Part shown: positions 13,608 through 13,963 of the stretch, piece after piece | How the letters are laid out: every line of letters begins with the position of its first letter | Numbering within the stretch: position 1 is the first letter of the stretch | Source of the DNA: Gemmatimonadota bacterium | Lineage (GTDB): Bacteria; GCA-2686955 | NCBI GenBank assembly: GCA_026991065.1 | Contig: JALXCG010000641.1 | Coordinates: forward strand, 1 to 13,963 | Length of the DNA: 13,963 nt | Reading direction: 5' to 3' | Position numbers and translations under genes: made by a program | The notes under the pieces: model-generated | Database searches by the model: none | What the model was told of the DNA's origin: nothing | What the model saw: the letters and a program-made list of their open reading frames with translations, nothing else

Positions 13608-13963
13608 ATGGCGAACAGAAGAGTCCTCGTCAAGCGACGAAAAGCGGTCCGCAACATTCGCAAAATCACGCGAACGATGCAGTTGATCGCAACGGCACGC
13701 TTTCAATCGGCGTTCAACCGAGCGGTTGCAACTCGACCTTACACAGAAACACTGGCCGAGTTGGCCGACAACTTGACTCGTGGCGATCTGGATTTCCGGC
13801 ATCCACTCCTGGTGCCGCGAGAGGTCGAAAGGCGCGCGGCCGTTGTCGTGATCACTAGCGGCCGAGGCCTCTGCGGCGGCTACAACGCCAATGTGCTCAA
13901 GGCAGCGACGAAGAAGATCGCGGAGTTGGAGAGCGCTGGTACCGAGGTAGTACTCCATGCCAT
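13608..13963 (+). CDS. atpG: F-type ATP synthase subunit gamma (partial, N-terminal part)
   Basis: Gamma is the rotating central shaft that couples c-ring turning to catalysis. The first 118 codons are present and the rest lies beyond the right edge. After MANRRVLVKRR comes RNIRKITRTMQLIATARFQSA (15-35), the conserved N-terminal helix that runs through alpha3beta3, then VVVITSGRGLCGGYNANVLK (79-98), matching the family's vvvitSDrGLcGgyN. The usual Asp of SDRGL is Gly here (SGRGL). The ATG is preceded by GGAAGAAAG at a reasonable distance and lies 57 bases after atpA, the normal gene order. atpD and atpC should follow outside the window. Confidence 0.95.
   Translation, partial: MANRRVLVKRRKAVRNIRKITRTMQLIATARFQSAFNRAVATRPYTETLAELADNLTRGDLDFRHPLLVPREVERRAAVVVITSGRGLCGGYNANVLKAATKKIAELESAGTEVVLHA

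Overview
The window is a bacterial chromosome segment of moderately high GC with no mobile element, CRISPR array, rRNA or tRNA that I can see. It holds two divergent gene blocks. Membrane-type cell-envelope genes and signal-peptide-like leaders on ATP synthase subunits suggest a Gram-negative bacterium. The gene mix (LL-diaminopimelate-type aminotransferase, a panC-panB-deoxynucleoside kinase-folK string, a long insertion in ATP synthase alpha) fits a Deltaproteobacteria-like, Planctomycetes-like or candidate-phylum lineage. That placement is from memory of such families and is weak.

Minus-strand block (read from about 7839 down to 1): a divergent GroEL paralogue without groES, then a PLP aminotransferase, folB, folK, a deoxynucleoside kinase, panB, panC, a short GlmU-like uridyltransferase, a membrane-anchored LytR_C protein, and the start of rsfS, which runs off the left edge. 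From the aminotransferase onward nearly every junction is a 1-13 base overlap (mostly ATGA or TGATG), so this looks like one translationally coupled operon. It joins folate, pantothenate/CoA, nucleotide salvage, amino-acid/peptidoglycan precursor and ribosome-silencing functions.

A 458-base gap (7840-8297) separates the blocks. It carries a plausible sigma70 promoter for the plus-strand operon. A weaker candidate promoter with an overlapping inverted repeat lies just upstream of groEL.

Plus-strand block (8298 to the right edge): an F-type ATP synthase operon in the canonical order atpZ, atpI, atpB (a), atpE (c), atpF (b), atpH (delta), atpA (alpha), atpG (gamma, cut by the edge). atpD and atpC would be expected beyond the window. 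Unusual points are an alpha subunit with a roughly 68-residue insertion, signal-peptide-like N-termini on both c and b, a 20-codon mini-ORF bridging atpZ and atpI by start/stop overlaps, and two perfect hairpins with 12-base loops between atpE and atpF.

I do not see a clearly novel multi-gene system. The best leads are the alpha insertion, the possible ACG start of the aminotransferase, the GlmU that lacks its acetyltransferase half, the divergent GroEL, and the mini-ORF.
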